Assembly: GCA_002633005.1 (NCBI GenBank)
Contig: NMRA01000668.1
Coordinates: forward strand, 87,608 to 151,607
Direction: 5' to 3'
Length of the DNA: 64,000 nucleotides
Origin: Phoronis australis
Lineage: Eukaryota > Phoronida > Phoronidae
In this document: piece by piece, positions 23,340-35,012 of the stretch
Position numbering within the stretch: position 1 is the stretch's first letter
How the letters are laid out: each line of letters begins with the position of its first letter
Program-made: the position numbers and the translations under genes
Notes under the pieces: generated by a model
Told to the model about the DNA's origin: nothing
Database searches by the model: none
Seen by the model: only the letters and a program-made list of their open reading frames with translations

Positions 23340-24379
23340 TCTTGTCACGTACAAAATATACTAAACATTTAATCAATAAAAATGTGTAGGGTAAGATCAA
23401 TTAAAAACTATATTTCAAACTACAAGTCATTATACCAAAATCAAAGCAAGGCCATTTTCACAACGAAATTGGTATCGCAAATTTGTCCATGCTATGATAC
23501 GACTTTGTTTTTCTTGCTACAATGAACGTACATAGCCATTATTAATTCAATCAAATATTTCTTAAAGAAAAAGAGTTTGATAGGATTGTGCAATTAGAAG
23601 TATTTGTATCTTTGCATGTAAGCAATATGTGGACAGGGCATGCAACTTCAAAGAAATTGGCAACCATGGAACAGATGGAGAGTGTAAAACCAGGTAAACA
23701 CAGCTAAAAAGTAAGCTTCAGCAAAATCTTACCCAATATGGCACAGGTGTGACGTTTTACATCCTCTGAAGTTTCGTAAACGATACATAGCTCCGATCTA
23801 ATATTTATCGACGTTCCAATTCTGCATCACAGCTACAGCCTAGCGCGAGTAAATGCTTTCTTAGTAATGGTCACAACTACATGTACAATTAAATGTAACA
23901 TGCCAGTGGAACACGCTAAAACAGAAAGAGCGGATTCATTTAAATTCACTTTCCCTTTACTTCATATACCTTGTTGCGTCTGCTGTTTGTTCTCTAGCAG
24001 TCGTGATATAGCGATACACTATGCGCCATGAAATTCGCTGTACAAATTTCGTACAGCGTGGTATCGAATCACATTCCTCGAGTCGCAACCATTATGCTGA
24101 AAAAAAACATTGAAAGCATCCAACACTATGATGCACACACTTTATTAATATCAAATCCTCATACAACGCTAATGTTAAATCAAGATCGTAAAACTCGTAA
24201 AACTTATTGAGAATATAGAATAGTGTTGGCAATGGTAAATACAACCGATGTGTTGCATAGTTAAACTCCTTCTCTCACGCGTTGTTAACCCTTATTATAT
24301 GTTAAAGGATGTTCTAAGGATCCAAAAAGTCCTTACCCCATAACTAATACACAATCCGTACTCGAAAAAAGTTTAAATG
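23340..24379. other. Gene-free stretch before a possible promoter
   Basis: No gene or element recognised. Confidence 0.4.
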
Positions 24380-24480
24380 AGCGCGCCACTCACGATTCGC
24401 ACCCGAAGAACCACCGCCATTTTGAAATTGCCGCGAACCCGGAAGTACAATTCATTCAGGAACCCAGGCTGAGAAAACGC
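24380..24480. promoter_or_regulatory. CpG-rich candidate divergent promoter with YY1- and ETS-type motifs
   Basis: CpG density rises sharply against the AT-rich background. ACCGCCATTTTGAAA (inverse CAAAATGGCGG) is a YY1-type initiator motif and AACCCGGAAGTA contains the ETS core CCGGAAGT. Candidate first exons lie on both sides, with minus ATG at 24420 and plus ATG at 24605. TATA-less YY1/ETS promoters are typical of housekeeping genes in animals; use here is inference. Confidence 0.45.
24394..24420 (-). CDS. Candidate first coding exon, minus-strand gene
   Basis: ATG in CAAAATGGCGGT, then MAVVLRVRI, then ATC/GTGAGT, a good donor. The exon is 27 bases, phase 0. It overlaps the YY1-type motif, as is common in YY1-driven genes. 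No homology can be judged from nine residues. Downstream on this strand the only other exon candidate I see is 20177-20347. Confidence 0.3.
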
Positions 24481-24604
24481 CGTCAGTGCGACTGGAGCAG
24501 TGCCTGTACTGTTACCAGCCAGCAAACGGGATAAAATAATCGACAGCGTGCCTTCATTTTAATAAAATCAAACTACTGACAATTTTGTCGAATTTGCTGA
24601 CGAA

Positions 24605-24684
24605 ATGTGGCGAAAATTTTTTGACAGACTCGGGACCGCAGCCTATCGGACCCGGTGCGGATCGAGACCAGACACTGGCGAACG
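24605..24684 (+). CDS. Candidate first coding exon, plus-strand gene
   Basis: ATG at 24605 is preceded in frame by two stops about 45 bases upstream. The frame reads MWRKFFDRLGTAAYRTRCGS and then RPDTGE, ending at CGAACG/GTAAAC, a fair donor. It is arginine-rich and amphipathic at the N-terminus, which could suit a mitochondrial presequence, but that is weak inference. Coding length is 80 bases (phase 2). GC content is higher than in the surroundings. Downstream exons are not certain. Confidence 0.35.
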
Positions 24685-24689
24685 GTAAA

Positions 24690-27060
24690 CGCATGCGGTT
24701 GCAAGCTGTTTTGTCGAAGTAAAATGGTCAAATCATAAATGCTGCATACATTCAAGGGTAGTTTCAGACACTTGCATGAAATTACGGGCTGGTTAGTCCT
24801 GTGTCACACTGCCGCGGCAGACCTTAGTTAGCCTCAGTCACCAGCTACCAGTGAAGACTATCGTCAAAATACAGCTTGTTAGTAGGAGGCCTACACAGCT
24901 TTGCACCAAGTATACCCTTAGGCCTAACTGGTCGCTGGCCTCAGCGCTCGCTCAAACGAGGTTTATTTAGAACTTGGGTTCTTCTGGCGAACTGTGCAAA
25001 GTTGTTGGCTTTCAATGGAGATTTTCCCAGACTTTGTATGAGCGCACCAAGCCTAAAAGAATGGGGGGGGGGGCTAGAATTTTTGGGAATGTCTATCTTT
25101 TACTATAAGATACAGCGGGTATGTTCAGAGCAATGAATTGCAGACTCTAAATTTTGGTACTTCCTGTCTTCTAGTGGAATATTGTCTCATTTTTTACTTG
25201 TTTCGGAATTCGTGCTTCTGTGACTGAGGCAGACCTTTTTCCAGTTCTACAAAAAGGGGGCTCGTTCGAGCACATAAGTATGACAAGTCCAATACAACAT
25301 GTTATCATTTTTTATTCATTAAGCCAAAATGATTCAAACTTTTAACATAATAAGTAACTTAAAATGGACAATACTTTACAACATTTAGCATTACAAACAC
25401 TATTCAACAGCAACAGTTTCCACGACATGAAAGTGGACGTACACGTAACTATTACCATGGTGACGGAACAGTGTTTCCTTACACCAGAATTTTACAAGCA
25501 TCATTTAAAAAATATGAAGTTGCAAGGAACAAGAATTAGAGGCTTGAAGCTTCACAATTCAACATAGCTTATTTCTAAAATTAAGATTATTCATATTGTT
25601 GACTTGATAACCTGAATTAAGAAGCAATAAGTTACAAAATATGACTTGAAATCAATTGACTTAAAATTTTGAAAAATATGAATCATTTTGTGACACCGAA
25701 TCAAGTCTTGAACAGCAGTTGACAGTCAAACAAAAAACCATTTCAAAATTATTTCAACTATTTTTTTAGCTTAGTGTAAGATCACCTGAATGGGAAATTT
25801 ACAGTAAAGTTATTCGAATATATCTTATATTTTTGCACAAAAAACACGAAAATTGAACAAAGTTTCTTTTTTAGCAACGTTTGCCATAATGTATCAACGT
25901 TAAATCTTCACAAGTTACAAAGTAGCCGATTGAACATGCCTTTCATTTTAGCAAAAGTCGCCATGTTGTCGGGGCCGCCAGAAATGAGATGAAGTCCAAC
26001 GGGAATTGTGAGCACATTTATCACTTAATGAATAACAACTGCGAGTCTGAAATTTGGTGAACACTGTAAAATCGAGCAGAATAGTAAGTAAAGATATGTC
26101 TAACAAAATTTCACCGTAACTTGTTGGCGAAAACAATTTACACAAAGATTTAAACTCGTAACATCCCACTGTCCTCCAATATGGCCGACGCGATCCACAA
26201 AACTTGCAATAACTTTACACTGCTTGCCCCGATTTTGATACTTTTTCAATTTTTACTGAGTAGAATGCATTACTTTTCCGATGATAGCAAAGTATTTTTT
26301 CAAAACGAAAAAAAATTAAACCGAAAAAAATTGGTTCGACCCATATAAGTTCCCAGGTTCGACCGGCCTACGTAAGGAACTAAACACCAATGCTATTTTA
26401 ACATACTAAGTACGCGTAACATTCCAAAAAAATCACCGACCACTAACTACAAACTATAAAAACACTACATATGCAAACGAATCACGAGATATTACTAATA
26501 CAACAAAATAATGAAGACTGTTTGAGCAAGGAAAAATGGCGGCGTTCAGGACAAGTTCCTGATGAGCCGGAAATGTGGTTACGGAAATAACCGATGACAG
26601 CCTGTAATTATACGCTTACAGAGAAGGGTCAAATACTGTTAAAAATTGTTTTTGGCAAGAAAGGCGAAAAGAGTATAAAGAAAGGGTGTTGAAAATAAGA
26701 TTTTATGTAGTAAGTATTTTTGGATACTGGAACCACATGGGCAGTTTGAGAGAAGGATTTTAAGGTGGGAATGCCAACTTATCTGAGATTAATTTAACAA
26801 GACATAGGTCAAAATACGTTCTATTGTCCATATCTTTTTATTGTACAAACCAGCTTTAAATCTTATGTCGATTATTTTATCTGCGCTTTAATTTCTTCAA
26901 TGTAAGCTCACAGAGAGCCTAACTTAAGTCCCTTGCTGCTTTGATTTTTCACATTACTGAGTTTTTGTAATATGACAAAATCTTGCTTGTTAGCGCTGAA
27001 ATTCTTTATACTTGAGGTATAACGGATCATTCAACATGTTTTAGGAATTGTTTTTCTTTT
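24690..27060. other. Mostly gene-free; a few ATGGCGGC-type motifs
   Basis: Contains a poly-G tract near 25064 and three ATGGC-type motifs (25962 minus, 26184 plus, 26535 plus), each opening only a short frame (for example MAAFRTSS then stop). Nothing here can be called a gene. Confidence 0.35.
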
Positions 27061-27063
27061 AAG

Positions 27064-27211
27064 GTGGACCTTAGTACTGAACCATCCAAACAATCACAGT
27101 CTACAAATGGAGGCAAGTCCCCATGTGTGCTTCCAGTGGAACACTGTGGGGTTTCCAATTTTTCTCTCTTGCCACTTTCAGAACGTTGGCAAGCAAAACG
27201 GATTACAAAAG
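27064..27211 (+). CDS. Candidate internal exon of an unknown plus-strand gene
   Basis: Strong acceptor (TTGTTTTTCTTTTAAG) and a fair donor (ACAAAAG/GTATTC) bound a 148-bp segment. In the phase starting GTG GAC it is open and reads VDLSTEPSKQSQSTNGGK then SPCVLPVEHCGVSNFSL and ERWQAKRITK, a plausible hydrophilic composition. A second phase is also open, so the frame is not certain. No known domain. It could belong with the candidate first exon at 24605, but at least one linking exon would be required. Confidence 0.3.
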
Positions 27212-28089
27212 GTATTCTTGAATCTGAACAACAAAAACAGTAGCAGCTAAAGTTCACAAAACCCGTGTTTTACAGAAAGATATGTATTTCGAATTGAAAA
27301 TACATTGTATTTCAAATCACATGTTGATATCCTATAACTAAATTGTACCCAACAGCATGTGACTCTATCTAGAACAATTGTTTGGAAAATGCAAAAACAC
27401 TGAATTCAAACAACATAGGGGTACCTGGTTTTCTTTGCATTTATACAACTAACCTTCTTTGTTGCCTTATTGCATAACATTCAAAGCTTCATATCAACGA
27501 GGACATTGCAACAGATGCCATTGTTGACGGTACGTTTTCTGTCAAATTTAGGTATGGTACTGTGTTTGGATTCTAAACACGAGTAAGTCCCATTGAGAAA
27601 CTGCAGAACATGCGACATGGTGCAGACAGATCGATAACTACCCATTTATATCACTGCATGTAATAAAAACATGAGAAGAAAAGATGGGTGTCATAGCACT
27701 AACAGTTAATAACGTGACGAATGTTCTTGAAAAGTAACAACACCAACTGAAATTCAACCATCTAACATAAGCCAAGTTTAATATTCCAAGGAGAAAGATA
27801 TCAGGTAGACATTTAACTGAAAGGACCCCAAGGGTCGTAGTTCGTGTGTATTGGACGAGTACCTGATGTTATTGAAAAATTGTTTGAAGTGTGATTGATT
27901 CAATGTAAAATTGAGTTAAGCCTATGCAAAACTTGGTGGTTCTCATTTTTCCAAGATCCTGTGGTTTTACAATAAGAAAGCTGAATATGATATGCAGTGG
28001 TGGAGTTCATTCAAAATAAAATAAACATTTAAAATTAACATACAGTATTTAACAGTCATAAAATAGCATTACACATTAATGATTCCTTA
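27212..28089. other. Gene-free stretch
   Basis: No gene or element recognised. Confidence 0.4.
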
Positions 28090-28206
28090 ATGAAACTGTT
28101 AAAATATACCTTGTTACATGCAGTTGTTTCATTATTTATCAAACGTGCCTATAAAATCGTGACTTTGTACCAAAAGAGAATAGTTTAAATTTTCAGGAGA
28201 TCCGTT
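28090..28206. repeat. Dispersed repeat, inverted partner of 22652-22760
   Basis: Carries the inverse complement of the 22652 landmarks, such as TATAAAATCGTGACTTTG and CATTATTTATCAAACG. Confidence 0.75.
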
Positions 28207-28505
28207 TTTTTGTGTTCTAGGGCGAAAGTTAGGCCACTACCCAAATGAGGAGAATCTATAGCCAATGTCAATACAGACAAAGAAACTCATAAATAGGTTA
28301 CTAGCCAATGAAGATCCATATAGCTAGTAATGTCAACAGATAATGAAGCTCGATGAATTTTTGTCTGAAATTGACTTTCAGATAATTAATTTTCCCTGTG
28401 AGTTCTCGGACCACTACTTTATTGGTTCGTGATTTTAATGCCAGGACGACATGTCCCAATAACTGCTTATTTATATAAGCAGGACAGAACAAATTATTAT
28501 ACTTA

Positions 28506-28714
28506 CTAGTAGTGGTACGCATCAAGCAGGCGTTTGGCCTGCTCGGAATTAGTGACCGACAGCTCACTTCTGAGAGATACCCAGCGATCGTACTCTGTGC
28601 CCAAATCAATGCGTCAGCTTTCACTTACTTTCAGTTGCGCGTCTTTCCTTCTTTTCTCTCTGCCTGAGTCTGCAAAGGCCCTCTTATCTTGCCCACCTTC
28701 TCACTGTCAGCCAT
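28506..28714 (-). pseudogene. Decayed small coding sequence, likely transposon-derived
   Basis: ATG at 28714 (ACAAGATGGCTGAC) opens MADSEKVGK. In a second frame the sequence reads KRAFADSGREKRRKDAQLK, VSES, a TGA, then RIDLGTEYDRWVSLRSEL and SVTNSEQAKRLLDAYHY and two stops. The single TGA before RIDLG sits at a CpG-derived codon position (CGA to TGA would explain it). The pattern E-Y/F-x-R-W-x-x-L-R-x-x-L ... A-x-x-L-L-D resembles an N-terminal segment I associate with transposon-derived proteins of fish and cnidarians, but I cannot confirm that without a search. One frameshift plus one stop make it a pseudogene or a fragment. Confidence 0.45.
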
Positions 28715-29219
28715 CTTGTCTCGTCGAGTCTTGTAAATACCTGTGGTTTTTTAACGCAGCACCTTCCTCAGACGTATAGTTTCTATGGGTAATTACATGT
28801 ATTTCAGATCAAGCATATGCGGTCGAATCTGCAGGAATGGTCCAAGCATGACAGGTCACAGTTTCAGGTACTAAGCACATATATAGCACAGTTATGTCCA
28901 GGCATAATAATCGCAAGAAACACGAAGAAGTGACCAGAACACAATGGAGATCCATGTCAGATGTTACCGAGTACAGTTAATGTAACATTAAACGAACACA
29001 ATCATTAGCTCCATAACGGCACGAGGTATAAAGCACATTGGACGGCAAGATATTCACTCTACAGGACTGAACCGGTACTAACCTACGTGTACAGTATATC
29101 TTGTCACTGAGTCAGCTGTTCGTCAAAATTTACTGCATTTGTCATAAGTGGGAGGGAGATTTGAGATATATATGTGGTTACCACAATAATTTTTCTTCGT
29201 ATATGTACTTCTTCCAAAA

Positions 29220-29365
29220 ACCGTGAATTGTGTGATTTTTTCTTGAATTTCCTTCACAGGGCAAAGTGGATAACCCTGTAGCAGAGATTGCAAGAAGGTA
29301 TTTTCGTTAGGGATCGTTTGAAACATATTTTCACGAGTTTTCGAATTCCATGCCACTTTAAATCA
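29220..29365 (+). pseudogene. Decayed exon, third copy of the 51266/56580 frame
   Basis: After a good acceptor (TTGAATTTCCTTCACAG) the plus strand reads GKVDNPVAEIARRYF and, after a one-base shift, VRDRLKHIFTSFRIPCHF. This aligns with GKVNFSVLDVARRY...FVRNCLKDILTSFCVPSLF in unit C and its counterpart in unit B. Nothing else of those units is seen here, so it moved or was copied on its own. The protein family is unknown to me. Confidence 0.4.
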
Positions 29366-31544
29366 AATGGAAAATCGGGCTATGTCGTGTTGGAAAATAG
29401 AAAAGTACATATGATAATATGTTAATTTCGCCGTGTGTTAAAAGGGGACTGGATGTTGAGAAAAAATCAAAACGGGGATAGTCAGCAAAGAGCCGGATAA
29501 CTGGCTAGTAAAACGTATGTTCTCAGTAATACCTATCGGATTGGATTCTTGTGCAATCTAAATGTTTCATTTTCAGATTTAATGTAAAAGGTAAATGGTG
29601 CATATCACAATTACTGCTCAGAAATCGAATCAATAAAAAGTGTCTTAGCAACGGGTAATCATTGCTTTTCAAATATCCACGATTCCGAATAAAATGAGTT
29701 TTTGAAGAAAAGTCATATGGGGTCCGACCAAATCTTGGCCTGGATTTCGAGTAAACTTTGAGCATCGTGGCAATTCTAGTGGCAGACCAGCATTCATGTT
29801 TTATTGCTAACGCGGTTTAAATCCAGGTCTCACTACGTCGCGTTGTGTTTTGCTTGCTAATGGAAACGTGCGTGAGGTGGCACCATCTGGCGGCATGACG
29901 CAGATATTAGTTTTAGCTCGAGGAGACGTGTCCAGCTTTTTCTGATGTCCCGAGGAAATCGCTGGATACTTTGTGGTGAACAGTGCACGCTTTCTCGCCC
30001 ACTTGCGTGCAAATTTTGATAACGTAAGAGTTGTCTAATGGTCAGCGTGTGGGCTGCAGAACACACTTTGGTAAGAACGTTTGTCGTATAATATGACGTG
30101 GGAATAAGCAGGAAAATATAGTGTAGAAAGCAGTTACAGCAATCCCAAGCCGCAAAGAGATTTCTTAATAGATAGAACCGTATTCTTATCAGAAACTAAT
30201 ATGTCTGAACTGTTGACAGTGTTACACGTAGATTTCTTACCCTTGGTCACAACGCCACCTATTGACATCAATGAAGATGTAGCCCTTTGAAATGAATCTG
30301 AACAACACACGGATTCTTGTCTGGGCGTCTTGGTTTAAACCATACGTTTACTGCGTAAGTCAACACTTGAGTGTACCAGTCGCCAGCCGACTAGAGCGAC
30401 GTACACCTGTACTTTGTGAAAATGTAAACAATTGCCGTGGAATGCCAGTGGCTGATCTCGCTCCTGTTGAGGTTGTGCCGCGCATATGTGAGGCTGCTTG
30501 GCATTAGTTTGTTCCGGTGTGTATACCTGCCATGGAATTTATTGTCACTAAAACTTTTCACAACTGCGCCGTTTTTCTACCGAATTACAAAAGAACCAAA
30601 TCATTAGAAAGCTCTTTGACAGTTCTTGTTGATTATACCTGAAGCAAAGGATACATCTAAAAACAAAGAGTGTTACCAAGATGCGAAAATGACAGCATGT
30701 AATAGTAACACGAAAATGAAATGAAACATAGAGGTTAAATAATTGACTAGTTTAGAATATGAATCCCTCACATTTACTGAGGATAATTTAGTCAGGCATT
30801 CATCTAAAATTATACATCTTTATATATCATAACTAATTGGAACTTTGGTGCCCTTTACAATTACATATTTCGGTAAAAAACAGAATGCTTTTCCACTGTA
30901 CGAAAGACGCAATAAACTACTTCAAGTATCTATCAGAACTGTGCAGATGAAGGGTTGCCGACAGATAATGGCCAAACACCTATAAAGTAGATTTGAAATG
31001 TACTGTCTGAAGATAATCACATTGGTTGCAGTATACTAAATTTAGGAACTGTTTTCTTCGGAAGTAAAACTGCCGTGTATATTACTGTAAACAAGAGTTA
31101 TTGGATCACATTTTGAGGTTGTTATTTTACTAAAGAAAGTACATGTAAACTCTGGAAAAAACAATATTTATAAAAAAGAGACACTATTATTTTAAACACC
31201 TGTTGCATAGTTGTCATGGTCAACATTCGAGAAGGAGAACGGGAATAACCTGATTCAAAAGCGGGTGAAAAGTTCACTGCACCACACAAAGACGTAGCGA
31301 CAGCATTTGTAGTCCTCATTAAAATCGGCTTGCATATCAAGTATCTCCATACCATAACCATTAGTTATCATCACGTGCGCTTTACAACACATATTTATCA
31401 TACATAGGTGATGTTAAGCCGTGAAGTAAATGTCTGATCACACCGTAGTTTCTCTAGAGAAGAATATCCCTGGCCGAAGGGCAAGGCCTACGGTATTAGG
31501 CGGAGTCTATCAGAATTCCGGTAATTGTTTAACTCATGTTCTTA
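29366..31544. other. Gene-free stretch
   Basis: Short frames only (for example 29857-30066 minus, 30292-30507 plus) with no motif or partner copy. Confidence 0.4.
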
Positions 31545-31612
31545 TACATACATACATACATACATACATAAATACATAAATACATAAATACATACATATA
31601 TGTATGAGCAAA
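31545..31612. repeat. (CATA)n microsatellite
   Basis: Tandem CATA and AATA tetranucleotides ending in a CATATATGTATG palindrome. Confidence 0.9.
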
Positions 31613-32789
31613 GTATGTATATGCATATGTCTCCCGATTCTGCACTGTGTGTTTTTGTCACTATACATCAAGACGTGTTTTGGTCGTGAAAGACCGGTCC
31701 GAAAATCCTCCCCTCATTTTCGGGTCGGTCGACATTTCTGAGTAAGCCGCATGCCTTTGTTTGGCCAGTAACATGCGAGTTCACGTTTAAAACACATTAG
31801 CTGATTGCGTTAAGATAAGAATTACCTAACGAAACAACACTTCTGTTTTCACTTTTTTGCTCTTCTGATGGATTTAAACTAATAACAAATTCAAAATCGT
31901 CGTAAAATTATGACCTCTTCGTAAATATCGGTGAAGTTTTATCTGAGGTCGCTTCGGTCAGAACAGCCGAGTTTGAAGTAACTTTTAGTATTATTACGCT
32001 GTAAAGGAGTTTCCTTTGTTTTGAATTTTATAGCCGTTAAAAATTCAATTTACACTTAGAATTCCAAAGTAAACACAAAGACATTAGCGTGCAATATCAG
32101 TAAATCTGAGTTAAAATTCTTGAGAAAGTAACAAATTTTACGAATTTATGAATCCGCAACTGTCTAATTTGCATTATACCACAGTATTCTAAGTAACCCG
32201 TTCTTTTGGGTGTCGTGATCACCTGTATGAAATGTAGAGTTTCGTCGTATTTATGCCGTTTCAAAAGGAGAGCCACGGGTGACCGTATTCAAGCACATAC
32301 ATTTTTGTCTTAAAGCAAAATTCCCGATAAAAATTGACGCTAATTTCAAGAGCTAGCGTTTTTTGTCGGAAGTCATGGCGAAAATCCGGAAGAAAATTGG
32401 ATGAAAAATGACGCTAAAATTGTTGAAAAGTTATCGAAAGTTTTTGCTTAAAAACTCCTTCTTTTTTCACGAGAATAACGTGACCTTTTTAAGACCACCA
32501 CATTACGATCAATGCCTTTACGGTGGTTCGACCGCCACATTACTGTGCCATCCACAAACATGCATGTGTTACAAGTTCTGAATCCGTGTTCGTTAAAAAC
32601 GAATTGTGGACAGAGCGAAAATACGCTATGGACGATAGGTACTATATAATGCGACTCGATTGTGCTTTTCATGAACCTTCTAATTCTTTATACATTTGGT
32701 TAACTAAACCGACTTGTCGAAAAAGTGCTGTACTGTATAAAGTTAATGCCGCCGACAAAAATAAAAGTTTCATATGTGAAGGATGCATG
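31613..32789. other. Gene-free stretch
   Basis: Nothing recognised beyond AT-rich sequence and short overlapping frames. Confidence 0.4.
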
Positions 32790-33000
32790 CGCGCACCCGG
32801 AGGGGGGTCGGGAGGCTCGAAAAAGCCCCCCCATTTGGCCAAGTGGACATAAAAGTCCGCCACAGTGAAACAAAAAGTCCTAGAAAATGAGACAAAAGTC
32901 CACTCAAAAGGCGCCGACGCGCATTTTACAGTTTTTAAGGGGGTACCCCCCTTTTTAGTCCACCCACTATTTTTTAGCAAACGGTAGACCTCGTCTGAAA
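32790..33000 (-). repeat. GC-rich repeat, inverted partner at 60640-60770
   Basis: The minus strand carries GGACTTTTTGTTTCACTG, GGACTTTTATGTCCACTTGG and CAAATGGGGGGGC. The plus strand at 60690-60765 has matching GGACTTTTTGTCCCATTTTC and CAAATGGGGGGC. The motif GGACTTTTGTC recurs inside the unit. Likely a dispersed non-autonomous element. Confidence 0.7.
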
Positions 33001-33826
33001 TTCGAGACCCCTGTATTAAGGTTAGGTGTGTGCATGTGTTGTGTTCACGTCTCACCATTCACTTAAAAATAGTTCCATTGCCAGACCAGGCGCAGTTTTA
33101 TTTATTGCTGTCGCAGCCGAGTGGGTAACGCACAATTGAAATCACTGATAAAAGCATGTCAAGTTTATAGTTCCTGAAACCCCTGAGAGTCTATTACGAT
33201 CATTTCATATTGTGTTATAATTGAAAACACCTTACAAATGCCAAGTGAACAAAATACACAACACAAATCATAAATACATCCATTAACAACCATCTAATAT
33301 ATTCATTTTAACAGACTTGATGGAAATAAAGGTGGAAAATGTTTTAAATATGCAAACACACGCAACCTAAACAATACAGCGACCTCCTTTGGTCAAATAG
33401 TTATTCATTAAAATGAGTCGTTTGTATATTGAACATATCACTACGCCAAACACGGAAATCAATCACCGTGTTGTATTTACTAAATAAAGGTAAATAAAAT
33501 TGTTAATAGTTATAACAAATTTCATGATAGTCTTTTACTGATTCATTGAAATTTTACAAGTAATTCTCATCTTTAACACAACGTCTTGTTTTGATCGTCT
33601 GCTCAACCTACTGCCGGTCCGATACTACGGTAGTACAAGTAGCAAAAGACTATTTGCCATTTAAATCATTATTTGATATTAAATTTGTTCCGTATTTTGA
33701 TTTGTTTAAAATTGCTGGTATTTTGCATGGAATAAACACACTCTTTATAAGTTCAATTTCCTTCGCATTTCCGTAACGACATGTAAACAGATGCTGCTGC
33801 CTAACCCTGCGACGATTCGTTTAAAT

Positions 33827-34934
33827 CACAGGCGCTTGGGTTTATGGCAAATGACGTCACTCAATAATAAATATAAGAAAACATAAAGATTGGACACTTA
33901 AACTTTGCCAAGCCGAGGCTCCCAACTTCAACCGTCCAAAATCCAAATAAAATCTGCCTTCACCTCCCTCAGTCTGATGTTGCATAAACCTTCGAAGCCT
34001 TATCTTTACTAGATCCCATTAACTGTCTTCGTGAGTGGTGAATTGGCGATGGAATTTCCAAAACAATCTCAAAACTCTGAATTCAAAAACATGAAATAGT
34101 AAACATGGCGGATTTCAGTTGTGCTTCAACTTGTACGCCTGTCGTAGGTGAAACTTCGAGTTTGCGCAAGCAACCTATATTTCAAATTCAATAATTCTAA
34201 TTTAAAACTCAACTAATTGAGAATGTTAAAGTTAGTATTTTAATGATTATTTGTATCTTTATTCCACTGACGGCTCATTTTAGCCCTTAACTTAGATTTT
34301 TATTACATAAACTGGCGTATCTTGTTTCTCATCTTGACATCACGCACTTTTTTGATTGAAGCACAACACACACGGCGAGGAAAAGCAGTCCGTGCAAGTA
34401 TTACAATGCGCGTGGCCGACCAGTTAACTCAATGGTTTTGGCCAAAAGTAAAATCTTCATAAGAAATCACAGTACACAAAAAAACTTCGCATATCAATAC
34501 AGTATCAGGATAATTTATATTTGACACAAATATGTGAGTAATTACATTTATTTGGAAATATAGTGCTCTCTGCTTCTCAGGATCAAGTAGTCGATGGATT
34601 GACGGCGAAAGCCGCGCGAAATTAGACTTTCGGATTTAGCTCGGGAGCGTCCGTCATGTGCGAAGACCGTCTGCCATGACATCACGGAATCACTTCCTTG
34701 AATTTGTGATTTGGGTATTCTTTTGGCATTTTTTTCGCCAAATCACCACTTGAAGGGAATTTGAAGAGATCGAATGAAAGAAAGTCTTCTAAAGTTGTTC
34801 GGTGCTAGTTTCGTGGAGTTCCATGCACACTTGAGTAGAAAATTCTGAGCAAACAGATTTTGAGTGTCTAACCTTTATGTTTCCTTATATATATTATTGT
34901 GTGACGTCCTTTGCGATAAACCCAAGCGCCTGTG
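33827..34934. mobile_element. Non-autonomous DNA transposon, 8-bp target duplication
   Basis: The left end is CACAGGCGCTTGGGTTTAT and the right end its inverse complement. The arms stay similar for about 60 bp (GACGTCACTCAATAATA against inverted GACGTCACACAATAATA). The 8-bp flanks are identical: GTTTAAAT at 33819-33826 and 34935-34942. An 8-bp duplication fits hAT or P-type transposases. The 1108-bp element has no transposase frame. Inside, at 34106, ATGGCGGATTTCAG opens MADFSCASTCTPVV before a GTGAAA donor-like site, a first-exon look-alike. Confidence 0.88.
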
Positions 34935-34971
34935 GTTTAAATGCGCATTTTAAGAATAGTTCAAGCAACAT

Positions 34972-35012
34972 GAATATATATATATATAAATATATATATA
35001 TATACACACACA
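34972..35012. repeat. (AT)n/(AC)n microsatellite
   Basis: AT dinucleotides with two interruptions, passing into ACACACACA at the start of the 35010 repeat. Confidence 0.85.

Noticed and set aside
26184-26349. 55-aa frame starting MADAIHKTCNN
   Set aside because: Low-complexity Lys/Phe-rich end in AT-rich DNA and no supporting signals.
32523-33058. Overlapping 109-aa and 129-aa frames on both strands
   Set aside because: They run through a dispersed GC-rich repeat and have no domain.
33108-33195. Possible tRNA-Ser/Leu-like A box (GCAGCCGAGTGGGTAACGC)
   Set aside because: No proper B box and no cloverleaf pairing downstream.
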